A stretch of DNA of 64,000 bases from Ziziphus jujuba. Taxonomy: Eukaryota; Streptophyta; Magnoliopsida; Rosales; Rhamnaceae. Position numbers and translations under genes: made by a program. The stretch spans positions 11,036,001-11,100,000 of the forward strand of contig NC_083380.1 in assembly GCF_031755915.1 (NCBI RefSeq), in the 5' to 3' direction. Position 1 is the first letter of the stretch. Each line of letters begins with the position of its first letter. The notes under the pieces were generated by a model that saw only the letters and a list, made by a program, of their open reading frames with translations, had not been told where the DNA came from and ran no database searches. This document shows, in pieces, positions 1-17,238 of the stretch.

Positions 1-465
1 TTCAATCCAAAAAAAAGATTATAAATTCCTAAAGATTTCACTATTTATTTTAAGCTAATTACTTATCAATTTAAAACTTTAACCTTTATAAGTATATAAA
101 TTCCTTAATATTATTTTATCTTTTTAACCTAATCTTATCAATCTAAACTTACTAAATATTAAAACAAAAATTAAAATTCTCTTCTCCCACCATAATACAC
201 AGATACAATATACTAGTTTACAAGATGAATGAAAGAATAAAAATAAAAATAAATTGAAATTGAAATTGGCTCTCATACTCTTTTGCATTTTCTTTTCAGT
301 TTCATATGTTCGAGGAGACCAGATAAGTTTTTATTTTTATCAAATTATGTAACAGGATATCCAAGCACCGTTGGCTTTGATGTTTCTTCTGCTTGTTTCC
401 ATTTTCTTGTCCATACTATAGTGGGTTTTTAACTTGCAGTTCCACCTGGTATGGGAAAAATGATA

Positions 466-496
<31 letters not shown>

Positions 497-1411
497 ATAA
501 AGGGATTTATATACCATAATATATACACATGTTTCGGTTGAGGCGAAGATGTTAATTTAAAAATATTGTGGAGATTCACAAGTAAAAATATGTAAACTCG
601 AATGATTTTTTAAAGTTATATCCTCACTTAATCATCTAATTATTATTATTATTATATATATTACAAATGAATTTCTCTGCATCATGATAATTTTGAAAAT
701 GATACCCTTAAATCTATACAATGTTTTTAAGTTAGCATCTTCATTTAATCATTTAATATTTTATATATATATATAAAAATATAAATGGATCATCATGACA
801 ATTCTGACTTGTTTTCATAATCTTATATTTAGGTTTTGAAGTGAAAAATTGACATTCAGGCTTGTAGATTGAAAGAGAGAGCATGAGACATCTATACAAA
901 TGTAGGTCAAATCAAAGGTCTATTTTAGTTCTTATATTGGAACTTCAGCTTTCTTTTACCATCAACCTTTTTTTTTTTTTTTTTTTTTCCTTTCTTTGTT
1001 TTAGTGGACTCTGGGACCACCATAAAACCTCCTATGTCTTTGTCTTTATTCTCTGTCCTACTTTTTGGCCATTCAATTTTAATTGTGCATTCAAGTTACC
1101 TTTTAGATCCCATAAAAAAAAAATTAAAAATCACAATAAAAATACACGCTTTTGGATTTACTAATTTTCCCTCAGAATTTGTATGATAATTTATTATTTA
1201 GATCTTTTTTCTTTTTCTATTTTTCAATTGTTAATTGTATGCTGTAGCCTAAAGCATATTGAAATGGAATAATAGTATATATTTTTTCATACTATATGTT
1301 GTAAATAATCTTTACCCATGTAAAATTGGATTTTATGGACGAGCTTTATGGACTAATTATTGGAGATAGTTTCATATAATATTGAAGATGGTAGCTTCTA
1401 AATTATCAGAT

Positions 1412-1451
<40 letters not shown>

Positions 1452-4400
1452 AAAAAACGTGGCCTTTGGACTGTTCCTCTGTACGACAATTTGATTAATT
1501 GAGCTCGATCTTGATCATTTTTTGACGCACAGATTCCTTTTTTTTTTTTTTTTCACCCCTATCAATTTGTTTGTTTATTTATTTTTACTTATGTTACCGT
1601 TCTGTGTTGATTGAAAAAACAGATTAAAAGTTATATGATTTAATCACAACGATTTCTACAAGTAGTGCATAAAAACAGAGTTTGATAGTTAATGTGTATC
1701 CGAATAACAGATGTTAGTAATCAACAAAACGAACATTGTTCGTATTGATGACGTTATTGCTGCTATAATCAAGGAATTATAATGTTGTTATCGAATCATT
1801 GGATCTATTGTTGTTAGTGCAACAAAATTGTGGTGTAGAATTGTACTTTATAAAGCATATATTTTTGCCATCATTGCATGTTATTGTAATCACCATGCCA
1901 AAAGTTTACACGTACTACGACTCTTTTGAGATTCACCACTTGGGGAACCAAAATCCTAATTAGTAAGACTAAATGATTATATTAGCACCAATTCAGGTAA
2001 TTATAAACAGATGTGACCCAAAAAAAAAAAAAAATCTTTTAAGTTATTGGGCAGTACTATACAGATATATGGGACACTTCATAAATTCATAATCTTCTGA
2101 TTTGCTATACATCTCTTTAGTAGTATTGGTGGGTTGTGGGAATTATACAGTTATACCCATTTATAACTATATATAATCTTAGCCAGAAGGGCTATAGAGG
2201 CTATTGAATGCAGGGTCCCCCAACTTTTATGATTTAATTAATCTCCATCAACCATAATATTTATGCTCATAAATTAAATCCTCTTCACAAAAAATAAAAC
2301 ATGTGGTGCTGGCTAAGAAAAGAAGCACTGAAAAGAAAATGGAATAATGATTTTGGCGTTTGTCTAAAAGAAAATGATGAAGAACCAGAAACCACTTCGT
2401 CTTCATACTAGCTATCATCAATTTTTTTTTAAATATATATCTTCAGCATCTATTGCTATATGTACAACATTTTAGTACTACTCTTTCTGCCAAAACAAAG
2501 ATTTCAGACCGTAGTTTATTAACAATATATAATTGGGTTATTTGATTTTTTAAACCATAGAGTTTTATATATGTAGATATATTTAGAAAGCATATATAAA
2601 AGAGGAACTTTCTTTCTTTGAATTTGCTCTCCATTTTAATCTACTTTTAGATTTTCTAAATGTATCTATATGTTATATTGCTTTTGTTACTTTATTGCAA
2701 CTTTGAAAATGAAGAAATTCTCTGCTCTGAAGGTTCACTACTGGAACTGAAATTCCGAAATCCCATATTATATGACCACATAAATAAATAATAGTTTTAT
2801 TCTACTGGATGATTTTACCCAAGTTATACATAATATGATATAATATTTATAATAACCCAAGTTATACATAATTTGATACAATTATATCTAGATATATTAA
2901 AATTAAAAAAAATTCTGATTTCGAGCAGCATAAGCTATCCGATCCAGGGCAGCAGACGATTACTGCATAAATAAAGAGTTTTTTTTTTTTTTTTGAATGA
3001 ATTTCATAAATAAAGTGTGTGCGAGATTTTTTTTATTTCTTTTTTTTTTTTTTTTTTTTTTGGGGGTGTCGGGGACAAGCATAAATAAGGAGTTGGTAGT
3101 GGGACACGGAACTGAGTTTCTCATTCATCTATTTGCCAGTTAACGACGTCGTTCTGCTGTTTTTTAAAAACTATTTTGACGAAAAGCACCGAATAGAGAG
3201 TGGAAACGACGCCGTCTTGTCTTCGCTCCAAGCATAGGCTCATATTTGGGCTTCAATTGAGCCTCGAAATTTAGGTCCACATCCATTCAGGATTCAGATT
3301 AAGTATTTTCTCCGTAAAATTCTTGGCCCAATTTCAATCACGCAAATAAAAAATTAAAAAAAAATGTATAAGCCTACCCTAGATAAACCCTCAAAAACAA
3401 TGATTAAAAAAATAATGATAGTAAATAGGAAAATTCCATGCCAAAAGGTAAACGTGGACAACAGTACCTAAGGGATAATAATCATGAATACTAGACCAGA
3501 GAATAGAATCCTTCTCAATTCTCATCCACTTTTAAAACCTTAAAACAATTTCAACAATCTAAAAAGTAGAAATAGAAAAAGCTAAAATAAAAAAAGCTAT
3601 ACTACTTTTTGGGCCCTGTAAAAGGAAAGTATCATATAATTATTATTATTAGACATTTAATTGACCTGCAAATCCCATGCCCTTACCCTAAAACCCATTG
3701 GTCTAGAAGACTCCGAAGGTTCAAACTTTATAATTTTATTGCTAATATTATATATATATATATATATACATATATATATTTTACTAGGACAATACCATCT
3801 TTGAATTTGTACTTTTTGTGAAATTCTAATTTTGGTATTAAATATTTCCTCAGGCAAATAATTTATAGGTAAATGAAACAAGTCAAAAAAGAAAATTCCA
3901 AGTTCTAATTAATCAAGGAAATTTAAAATGGCTAAAATAATTGAATATGAAATCTCAAAGTCTTGTGGGGAATGTGGCATTGTGGCAACAGCATGGTAGA
4001 TTCGGATGAGAGGGGAAAAAATTATATTAGTTCACTATAGTCTAGGATGGAAGTATGAAGCCTAGGTTTATAAATTCAACAAGGAAATTTGACAAACACT
4101 AGGCTTTTTAGGCATGCTAATTGGGTAGTATAAAAAAGTGTCACGTTCAAACAAGGGCGGGTGATAAAATTGAAAATTGAACGATCTTCGAACATACATA
4201 CGTTGTACTCCATTTTATATATACCACTTTTTCTTTTTCTTTTTTTATGGTAATAATAAAATCATTTCAATTGGTTAGGAAATTATTTTATCCAAATCAA
4301 AGTTTGAAGATCAAACTTAAAAATATATTCTAAATGTCATTTTAATTGATAGAGAAAAAGTTTCTCCAAAACAAAATTTGAAAGTTGAACCTAAAAATAT

Positions 4401-4713
4401 ATTCTAAATTATTTTACCGATGGGCTAAAGTCTGCAAATATACCACTCTGATTGGAATGCAAATATCATGCTTCTGTGTTGTTTGAATTAGACCTCACAA
4501 GTCGCGCATGGCCAATCAAAATGTACTTGTTTCTAATGTAAGGAGTATAGAAGGTGATTCTTTAGCTAAATGTAAAAAATAAAAAATAAAAAAGGGATCA
4601 ATATCCCGTGGAACTAGAACTCCAATAAAAAAATAAAAACTAAGGGGAGAAAAAAGGAAAACAAATTATTTTTATAAAAGTGTTCACTAAATTTTTTTAA
4701 AATCCTAAATTCT

Positions 4714-4749
<36 letters not shown>

Positions 4750-5305
4750 GCTTTGGTATAAGATGGATAACTGTACATTTTTTGACATTTGAATGCAAAA
4801 TATATTTTAAGATGATAATCAATATATCACTTAGAGATAGTTGTTCCTTCGAACATTATCATCTTTATATAAATATTCATAAATTATAATTTACGAATAT
4901 TATCATTTAAAAAAAAATCATATATATATATATATAATTTTGCTATAAAATATATGCATATCCATGCTATAAATAAGTGTGTGTTTTATGACAAGTAATC
5001 CGCATAAATATAGTAACCAATTACATATAAACTATAAATTACATGTATGAAATTATATATAATTTAAGATATGCACGTTTGTTGCAATTGTATATAAATT
5101 ATGGGATATATAACTGGAATTACATTTGATTTAAGCCTAAACAAAAAAGACACGTAAAGAAGAAAAATAAAAAGTGACATATCCAAAGAGAGCCTGCAAA
5201 GCTTGACAAAAGAGAATCAATCTTTATTTTCTCTTTTTCTTCTGTGGCTTTGAGAGCAACGACCCTTTTCCCTCTAAAAAACTTCCAGCCCACTAACACC
5301 CAATC
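1..5305. other. AT-rich intergenic spacer
   Basis: No gene is recognisable on either strand. Open frames here are short, full of Phe/Tyr/Ile/Lys from poly-A/T and TA runs, and have no splice or domain logic. The stretch holds many (TA)n tracts (for example 467-491, 1415-1449, 4725-4749), poly-T runs near 970-990 and 3040-3060, and a short tandem duplication at about 2817-2878. Near 3140-3216 lie two AACGACG-type motifs. The last 200 bases before 5456 are pyrimidine-rich and are probably the promoter and leader of the next gene. Confidence 0.75.
1415..1449. repeat. (AT)n microsatellite
   Basis: Uninterrupted alternating A and T, about 17 units, in the spacer upstream of the first gene. Similar shorter tracts recur throughout the window. 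Confidence 0.95.
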
Positions 5306-5455
5306 TTGTTATTTTCGCTTCCCCTCCTTCCCCAATATATATTTATTTTTATCTCTTTCTCTTCTCATTCTACTTTGTTTAGTTCTTCACGGCTCTCTGT
5401 CTGTTTGCGTCTGATTGAGAAGAAAAAAAGAAAAAAAAAAAAAAAAAGGAAAAAT

Positions 5456-7053
5456 ATGGAAGATGAAGATCATGATCACTATGTTCCTGTGGAAGCCAAG
5501 AATTACTACGCAGCAAGATTAATGATGTCTCCGGAGATTGTAGAAATAGGAGAAGATAGCAGAAGCGTTGCAAGTAGCAGAGAAGTTGGATGTTGCAGAG
5601 ATGTATATGTTGCAGTTGGTAAAGATGACTTAGATGTTCTGAAATGGGCTCTTGATAATGTTGTTTCATCCGGTTCTCTGGTTTTTCTCGTCCATGTCTT
5701 CCCACCCATCACTTATATTCCTACACCAGGTAACTCTTTGATTTCTTTCTTGGTAATTTTCTGCCTTTTTCTATATACCTATATATATATATATATATAT
5801 ATAGTAACAACTTTATGCTGAACATATATATTAATTCTCGTAACATTAGGACAGGTAATTTGGTTTTGTTTCTTTGCTTAAAAGAGTTGGTAAGTAAATC
5901 AATTACTTTATTCAGAAAAAGTTATTACCTATGTTGATCAATTGTACATTTCTCACTTATAGTTCTTGAATATGATGTTTTATACAAATATACTTTATGT
6001 CGTTTCTATGAGAAGGGAAAAGTAACACTATATGCGTTACAGAGCTGAATAAGAGAATTATTTATTTATTTATTTTGTATATTTTTGTGGGTTCTGATGG
6101 AAATAGTACTTATCTTTGAAAACACTTTGGGGCAAGCCATTGAAAGTTTATGTGGTGTGGGCTGATATGGGAAGAATCCAGCTACATGTCTAAATGTGTT
6201 TGGCTGTGCATGAATAATTCAACTACTCTAGTATAATAATCAAATAGAAATCTCAAGAAAGAAATTAAAATGCAAAATCATCTGGTGTGTGCGGTTGCAG
6301 GGAGGGAGAATCTAGTCTGGCAAATGAAGTTGATAAAAAAAAATGCATAAAAAAAAAAAAAATGGTTTGCAAGTCACTTGTATGTAATGTATACCAGTAG
6401 TGACATATATGTTCTAATTGCTGTTGTTTTATGATTGTTTTTTTATGCTGGGGCTATTTCGTCAATAGTTGGAAGATTATCCAGAAGCCAATTGAGCAAA
6501 GATCAAGTTAGAGTTTACATAAACGAAGAGAATAACAGAAGAAGGAACATGTTGATGAAATACATAAAGTTGTGCAATGACGCCAAGGTATTGCAGACAA
6601 ACTAAACAAACTAAAACCAAAAGCAAGCCAAACCAAATTCTAATTAATTAATAAAGGGAAAAAAAAAAAAAAAACAGACGACCATTCTGATGATCAACTT
6701 TGAGCTTTTGTGTTTCTGGCAGGTAGCAGTTGATACCGTTTTGCTAGAGAACAATGACACAGCCAAAGCAATTCTTGATCTTATTCCTATTCTTAACATA
6801 ACCATTCTAGTTATGGGAACCAAAAGACTATATTGCTTAAAGTAAGCTGTTTTTTTTTTTTTTTTTTTTTTTTTTTTCCTTTTTTCTTTCCCAATTTGGG
6901 GTTTTTGAATATATTCAATTTGGTATTTAAAAATATCATTGACTTCTTGGAACAAGTTTTCATGCATAACAAGTGATATGTAACATAATGTTGCAGTACT
7001 GCTGAAGGTTGTTAGCTATAAATGTTCTGTCTGTGTTAAACTATATATTGATA

Positions 7054-7093
<40 letters not shown>

Positions 7094-7341
7094 TTCAAAT
7101 CTTTTGCAGGAGATCATTGAGGAAAAGGTTGGGGAAAGGAGAAACTGTAAAGAAGAGTGCACCAGAAAGTTGTGAAGTTACCATTGTGTATAATGGCAAA
7201 AAGGTGGAAGATGGTGAAAAAGTGACAGAGCTTGTTCATAATTCATCTCTGCAGACTTCCAGTACTGGGAAATCAGAATTTTCTCGGCAATCTGAACGAA
7301 ATTTCTTCGAATGTTCATGCTTTTCAGGCAAGTTCCATTGA
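5456..7341 (+). CDS. Universal stress protein-like (adenine nucleotide alpha-hydrolase fold) protein
   Basis: Four exons, 5456-5729, 6469-6587, 6723-6841 and 7110-7341, join in frame with GT-AG introns to give 247 aa. The N-terminus is acidic (residues 1-50). A USP/Rossmann-like segment starts with a VYVAVGKDDLDVLKWAL strand-helix, followed by a hydrophobic strand ending in LVHVFPP. Exon 3 supplies AVDTVLLENND and the strand ILNITILVMGTKR. Known plant relatives are small USP-domain proteins related to the USP part of U-box kinases; no kinase or U-box is present here. The start is the first ATG after a purine-rich leader and has A at -3. The classical G-x2-G-x9-G(S/T) ATP-binding signature is not evident, so nucleotide binding is uncertain. 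The C-terminal 70 residues are polar and low in conservation. Family assignment is fairly sure; the biological role is unknown. Confidence 0.85.
7053..7093 (+). repeat. (ATT)n microsatellite in an intron
   Basis: About 13 ATT/TTA units sit in intron 3 of the USP-like gene and end 16 bases before the acceptor at 7109, so length variation falls in or next to the intron's pyrimidine tract. Confidence 0.9.
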
Positions 7342-7400
7342 GACTAAACCATGTAACATTTCCATGTACTTGATTTCTGATCTCAGCCAAAAAAACCAAG

Positions 7401-7486
7401 AATAGATTGATAATTTAGTTCATTTCATTTCGTGTTTATACATAATAGATTGATAATTTAGTTCACTTCATTTCATGTTTATACAT
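7401..7486 (+). repeat. 43-bp tandem duplication
   Basis: Two adjacent copies of a unit beginning AATAGATTGATAATTTAG start at 7401 and 7444 and differ at about two positions. They lie just after the USP-like stop codon, probably in its 3' UTR. Confidence 0.85.
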
Positions 7487-7900
7487 TGTATACGTATAAT
7501 GATTTGTGGCCTGAGATTAGGAAAAGGCATCAAGATAAAAATTCTGACAGTCTTAACATGATTTTTTTTTTTTTTCCCCCTTCCCCAATACCCTTTTGGC
7601 AGAAAGAACAGATTTATCAAAGATTTCAATAAATTAAGCAATAATAGTTAGTTTCGATATCAAAATTTGCAGAAAATGGTTCTGAAAAAAGGTTATTGAC
7701 CAGTGTGTAGGAGGAAAATCAAGGGCTCTTAAGATTTTCCAACAAGATCAAAGAAAGGATCTGCAAAACAGCAAAGTGAAACACAGATTCTATGGTTAGC
7801 GGTTGGAAGGCCGAGACCACCAAAGGCCAAAGTCATCCAAGCCTATGCAGGATATCATTGGATCAAATACCATAAATGATAGGGAGCTTATATTGATATT

Positions 7901-7934
<34 letters not shown>

Positions 7935-8475
7935 AATATATATTTGACCATTTTAACAAAATTAATTTCAAATTGTTGATTTGTTTTTTTGTTGGTTACA
8001 AAAAAATGATAATAATAATAATAATAACTACTTTATGACACAATTCCAAGCAATTTAAGAGACATGCTTTTGTAAACCACGCAATATGAAAAAAGTTATT
8101 TTGTTTCCTTTTCTTGTATTTTACCTGAATTACTGTTTCTATATTTAAGGATAATATAGCATGAAAAAATATATAGAAAAATTATTTTGGAGGAAATTTG
8201 CCAGATTTGAATATTGATAATTGAACTGTTTTTTCAACCAAAAAAATTGATTTTTATTTATTTATTTATTTATTTTTTGTCAGTTGGACGGTCCAACGAC
8301 GTCCTTCATATTCAATGTAATCCGAATCTAACTTTGCTTGGAAAACAGAAATAAACAAAAATCAAATTTTTTTTTTATTTTTTTATTTTTTTATTTTTGG
8401 GGTTAAAAACAAATGTCAAGTTAGTGACAAGTCAAAACGGTGGAGTAGAGTCGAAGAGACTGAACCAACCTGAAA
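7487..8475. other. Intergenic spacer
   Basis: AT-rich spacer between the USP-like gene and the helicase promoter, with (TA)n near 7914-7934, (AAT)n near 8010-8025 and poly-T stretches. No coding signal was seen. Confidence 0.7.
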
Positions 8476-8533
8476 TGGGCTGGGCTGGGCTAGCATGAAA
8501 CCCAATTTTTCCACGGGTCGGAATGCCACGTGG
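8476..8533 (+). promoter_or_regulatory. Site II repeats and G-box upstream of the RH30 gene
   Basis: Three overlapping TGGGC repeats at 8476-8491 match site II elements (TGGGCY), and a palindromic CCACGTGG at 8526-8533 is a G-box. Site II elements drive growth-related and ribosome-related plant genes. They sit 340-400 bases upstream of the RH30 ATG. Function is inferred from motif identity only. Confidence 0.55.
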
Positions 8534-8844
8534 ACAAAAAAAAGAGTCCTCCATGAAGATATTTTTTTTTTTCCACCACCCGATAAAACTAAGCCATTAC
8601 TTTACCGACATGAAATTCCAATTCTTCTTCTCCTTCGTTCTCTCTCTCCGACCGGATTCATAGTTCTCCGGCGAAACACGATTTTATAGGAAAAATAAAA
8701 ATAAAAATAAAAATAATAATAAAAGGAAACCAGTCAATTATTAAAATTACAGAAATTATTAGAGATTTCGTTTTCTATAGCAAACAGAAAATTGTAGAAA
8801 TCGTCGTCTTTCTTTAAGCTTCTGTGTAACCTTTATTGATTTCG

Positions 8845-8853
8845 AAACCCTAA
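8845..8853 (+). promoter_or_regulatory. Telo-box
   Basis: AAACCCTAA lies 24 bases before the RH30 start codon, probably in the 5' UTR or near the start site. Telo-boxes often pair with site II elements in plant growth-related promoters. Confidence 0.55.
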
Positions 8854-8876
8854 TCGATCCCCCCAAACGCTCAACG

Positions 8877-12683
<3,807 letters not shown>

Positions 12684-13374
12684 TTGTTTAATATTAGTGC
12701 AACAGCTACCAGTCAGGAGGCCTTAGGTTTTTTTTTTTTTTTAAAAAGGGGCCTTTTAGTTGTACTTTATTTTTATATCAGTGATATTAGTTAATTTATA
12801 TGTTTAACAAAATATTTTAGTTGAATTTATTTTTTGTTCTATCTTTCTTCTGAATATGGTTAGAATGTTTAGCTTTAATAAAGCGAAGGGAAATTGATAA
12901 TTATTGTTATTTTTACCCCAAAAAAAAAAAGAAAAAAAAGAAAGAAATAGAAAAAAGCTGTTTTGAAATTGAAAATGGATATTTAAACTGTTAAAATGTA
13001 GAAGATTGAAAGAGATGGAAAAAAATAATAAGTATTGGAAGAAATTAACAAATTTTAAAGTTAGATATTATTGGAAGAAATTAACAAATTTTGAAGTTTG
13101 ATTTGTTTTAATATTAATAGAATACATAAACCAAAGAGATTTGTATTTTCTAAAATCTGTGTAATTAAATCAATTATGCATATGGTTAATACATTAAAAA
13201 TAAATGGTAGCGTTAAAATAATAATCTCAAAGTTTATTTTTTATTAGACAAGTGTAGTAGTTCTGTTGTTGGTAAGAGCTGGAGAAAAGGGATGCTTGGG
13301 GGTATAATAAAAAAAAAGTTTATTTTTTATTTATTTATTTTTTTGGCTAAAAGAAACGGTTTATACCACCCAAA
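12684..13374. other. RH30 3' UTR and spacer
   Basis: Probable 3' UTR followed by AT-rich spacer. A 36-bp tandem duplication (unit starting TATTGGAAGAAATTAAC) lies at about 13033-13100. No gene was seen. Confidence 0.65.
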
Positions 13375-13399
13375 AAGCCCAAAGGCAAGGAGCCTACTA

Positions 13400-13860
13400 A
13401 GGGGAAAGGGCTGGAAAGCCACTATCCTCGGCCACAAAAAACGGAAAGAACCAGGGAAGACATTCTAACTGGATGTTTCCAGCTAAGCCGTTTTCCTGGC
13501 ACCATTTACTAACAAAGTGAGCCATGCTCTCGAGGAATCCAAGTAAATTTAACTTCTCTGAATTTGCTTGTTAGCCAAGAAATAGTCGCCAGAGTTCCTT
13601 CTGCCATCCAATGAATTGAGTGGATATCTTTGTTGTTAAGGTTGTCGATAACAATCTTGGAGTCAGACTCGCACCAGATGGAGGTCCATCCTTCCTCCTC
13701 TGCGAGAATAAGCCCTTGGAGCACTGCCATTGCGTCTACAACTTCTGGAATGTCTGATTGGATTTGCACTGATCTGATACCTAACACTTTCCCTGCATCA
13801 TTTCGAGCCACCACTCCTGCAATACCTGTTCCATCTCAAATTTTATTAGTTGCTAAGAAA
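13400..13860 (-). pseudogene. RNase H-like (RVT_3-type) relic
   Basis: On the minus strand, 13509-13830 reads as an RNase H fold of the kind found in plant LINE-type elements and orphan RNase H-like genes. It contains GIAGVVARNDAGKVLG, then AMAVLQGLILAEEEGW and WCESDSKIVIDNLN (the second acidic strand), ending in FTWIPREH. A shift of reading frame near 13523 moves the expected tail (AHFVSKWCQENG) into another frame, and upstream the first catalytic region is cut by an in-frame stop. No reverse transcriptase is adjacent, and no poly-A tail or target duplication was identified. It is most likely a dead fragment of a retroelement. Confidence 0.7.
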
Positions 13861-13871
13861 AACGGAATCTC

Positions 13872-13877
<6 letters not shown>

Positions 13878-13903
<26 letters not shown>
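13878..13903. repeat. (TA)n microsatellite
   Basis: Alternating T and A immediately upstream (on the minus strand) of the RNase H relic. Confidence 0.85.
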
Positions 13904-14039
13904 CAAATAAAGTTATTTCGAAGGTGCTAAAAATGATGACAAATAACAATTTTTACATTTAATCTAATAACTTGTCACTTTGTCAAAGGAAAGAAGGGAA
14001 ACCACACAAGTCTTATGGGAAGTCACACAAGTCTATGAG

Positions 14040-14355
14040 AGCAAGTCTACAACAGCATCTTTTTCTCCATATTAAAGAGTTAAATATATAAATTTTATTA
14101 CTTTAATCTAATTTTTTAAATTAAAAAATTAAAATAAAAGAATGAAGTTTGGCTCTTTAAATGTAAAAGGTCAAATTCATTCTTTATATAAATTTTCTAA
14201 TGTATTCATTTATTATATAATTGTTTTTCTATATATAATTAATATAATTTATTTTATTTCATAGGAAAGTCATTGATAAAAAAAGAAGAAGTAAATATTA
14301 ATTATTTATTAAAAAATAAAAAAATTAAAGAGTACGGTGAAGAGTATTATTGAAG
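14040..14355. mobile_element. Possible decayed MITE
   Basis: The left part (CAACAGCATCTTTTTC at about 14050-14066) and the inverted right part (read on the minus strand near 14350 as CAATAATACTCTTCAC) are imperfect inverted copies flanking about 300 bases of very AT-rich sequence. Elements with an ACAACAGCATC-like end are common plant MITEs. No clean target duplication was found, so this is tentative. Confidence 0.3.
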
Positions 14356-14553
14356 TTGAATGAAAAATTAAGCAAATAAAATTCTCTAATATAATTTTCA
14401 TTTTAAAGATTATATTCTTTAAAAAAAATCCTGTCCTTGGGGATACATAAGAGATGAAGATTTTAACCAAAAATTAAAAGAAAAAATTCTATGAGATTGA
14501 GACAAGAATTTAGATCCAAGCCATGACCCATGGGAAAAAGATTCGACCCACTA

Positions 14554-14641
14554 AAGCCCAACAAATAAAAAAAGCCAGCTCAGCCCAGCCCATGAAGTCT
14601 TCGACTTCATCATTCTCCATTATAAAAGCCCCCAAACCCTA
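14554..14641 (+). promoter_or_regulatory. RPL27A promoter: site II, TATA and telo-box
   Basis: AAGCCCA at 14554-14560 and AGCCCAGCCCA at 14582-14592 are site II elements in reverse orientation. TATAAA lies at 14621-14626 and a telo-box AAACCCTA at 14634-14641, all within 175 bases of the RPL27A ATG. This combination is the standard promoter of plant ribosomal protein genes, which supports the start site and a growth-linked expression pattern. TSS is expected near 14650 from the TATA position. Confidence 0.75.
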
Positions 14642-14642
14642 G

Positions 14643-15167
<525 letters not shown>

Positions 15168-16767
15168 GTTTTATGGTAATTGGAACTGGTTGAGTTAATG
15201 GGTTCTCTTGTTTTTTTTTTGGTTTTAATTTAGAGAATTTTTGTTTTTTTGTTTTTTTTTTTTGGGGGCTCAATTTGGACTCGTTTTAGTTATGTTTTGA
15301 TAATTATTCTATTGCTTATGGGAAATGTTATAGATTTAAAGCAAAAGAAGAGGTTATGGATTTCCATGGATTCTCGTATATTTGTTTGCAAACTTGTTAA
15401 TGATTTGCTATCGTTTACTATAACAACACGATGTTTTATGGAAATTCGAATGTGGAAGTGTAATTGGTTTGGAGAGTTCATTTGATTGGCAGTGGAGTAT
15501 ATTTCTATGTTGGTGATGGATTGACAATGGATATCATACAGGCAGTTGAAATGGTTAAATTTTTGCATAAAAATCTTATCTTTGTGGTGTTCTTGTGGTT
15601 TTTAGATAATTTTAGTATAGTATTGTTTTCTCTTATGGATCTTAGGCATCTTTTTTTGTTTGTTGATTTCCATAGTTTGGTTCAAAGTTAATGGAGAAAC
15701 AGTAGAAATGAAATGCTAAATGATTCCTGGGATGTTTTGCTGCTTGCATTAGATTTGTATTTATAAAGTAGATTCGGATTAGATTTTTAAGAATGTGAAT
15801 ATTCCTTTTCATCTTTATAGTTGGTACTTGGGGGCAGGGTGAGCGTTATGAATCAATTTAGGCAAACATTTGCCAAATCTTTTATGATAAGTCCGTTTGC
15901 ATATCTGGTTTTGATTGAAATTGTTGAATAGAGATCTGTTTTTAGTATGTAAAGTATCCCTTTTGATTCTTTGCGGAGCCTGCCATAATTTAAGAAGATG
16001 CCAATGTGGTAGTGATTGCAAATTCTTCTAGTATATGTGATTTTTGAATATTTAGGCATAAAGAATAAAGGTGCATGATGGTTGGTAGTGTTTTCGTTTG
16101 GATTTGAATGAGAACCACTCCAAATACCGCATGCAATGGTTCATCCAAGTTTCATATGGTTTATTGAGTATATCTCTGTATTCTTAAATCTACTCGGATT
16201 AATGAATGTGAAGTTGTAGCCCCATTTAGATGAAGATAATTTTTAGAATAACTTCATTTGACTACCTTCAACTCTACTATTTTATGTAATTTTACCAATC
16301 TATTACAAAACCCCTGATATACTATTATTTTGTCCATTAAGTTCGATCATATATATATATATATATATTTTTTTTTTAACCCGAAAATAGTATTTCAATA
16401 GGCAAAGTGAGGGATTGTTTTGTTTGGGATTGAAATGCAAAAACCAGAAAAATGGAGTTACCCTAAATTCTTTTTAAAAATAATTAAAAAGAAAATCATA
16501 AAATTATTATCTCTATTGCTCTATTTTATTTTATTTTATTATTTTGTATTTTTTTGTTGAGTGACTATTAAAAGTCAATTTTAATTAATTTCCATTATAA
16601 TTGTAAATTCAATGATTTTGTTATTTATGAATCTGGTTATATAATTATAAATTATGAAAAGTGAAAAGAGAATATGGAAAAGCATTGTTATAGCCTAAGG
16701 GTGAATTAGATGGCAATAGAATGAATTCCTTAGTACTAGGCCATGCATTCTGAACTCTCAAGTATGC
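15168..16767. other. RPL27A 3' UTR and spacer
   Basis: Probable 3' UTR with T-runs, then AT-rich spacer with (TA)n near 16352-16368. Open frames are short and lack recognisable domains. Confidence 0.7.
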
Positions 16768-16771
16768 TTAT

Positions 16772-17238
16772 TGTCACGGGCCTAACTTTTCCAACACTCC
16801 CGTGCGGCACTTAGCATCTCCCTGGCTAAGTAAGCCTTGCTCACAAGCTATGAAAATGCAGAAGCTAAGAGTGAGAGAGTAGGAAGTAGGAGAGTTTGAG
16901 AGAATGTGGAGAATACTTGTATTGCTAGAATACTTAGATTTTTGGATGTGTTACAAATGAGAGTCTAACCCCTTTATATAGAGGGCTTGGCACGTATCAC
17001 AACGATACAAGGTTCTAGATATGTACACATGTCACCCATCTAGTTAGGGTTCTAGATTATTCTAGGGTTATGTACAAGATATTTACATGGAGTATTCTAG
17101 AGAGGTTCTCATCTACATTAGTCTAGGTTTCTCTTGAATCCTCTAGAATATTCCGGATTTCTCATGGATCTTCATGGAGAGTGTAGAACCTTCCAGCCAA
17201 ACCTCAAGGTTTTCACCTCTTCTGGACGGGACGTGACA
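16772..17238 (-). repeat. 3' LTR (element orientation)
   Basis: 467 bp, TG...CA ends, near-identical to 21938-22404. It contains a TATA-like TTTATATAGAG at about 16972-16982 on the plus strand. It lies directly after the polypurine tract when read along the element. Confidence 0.95.

Noticed and set aside
5379..5712. Antisense frames over USP-like exon 1
   Set aside because: Shadows of the real exon; no domain.
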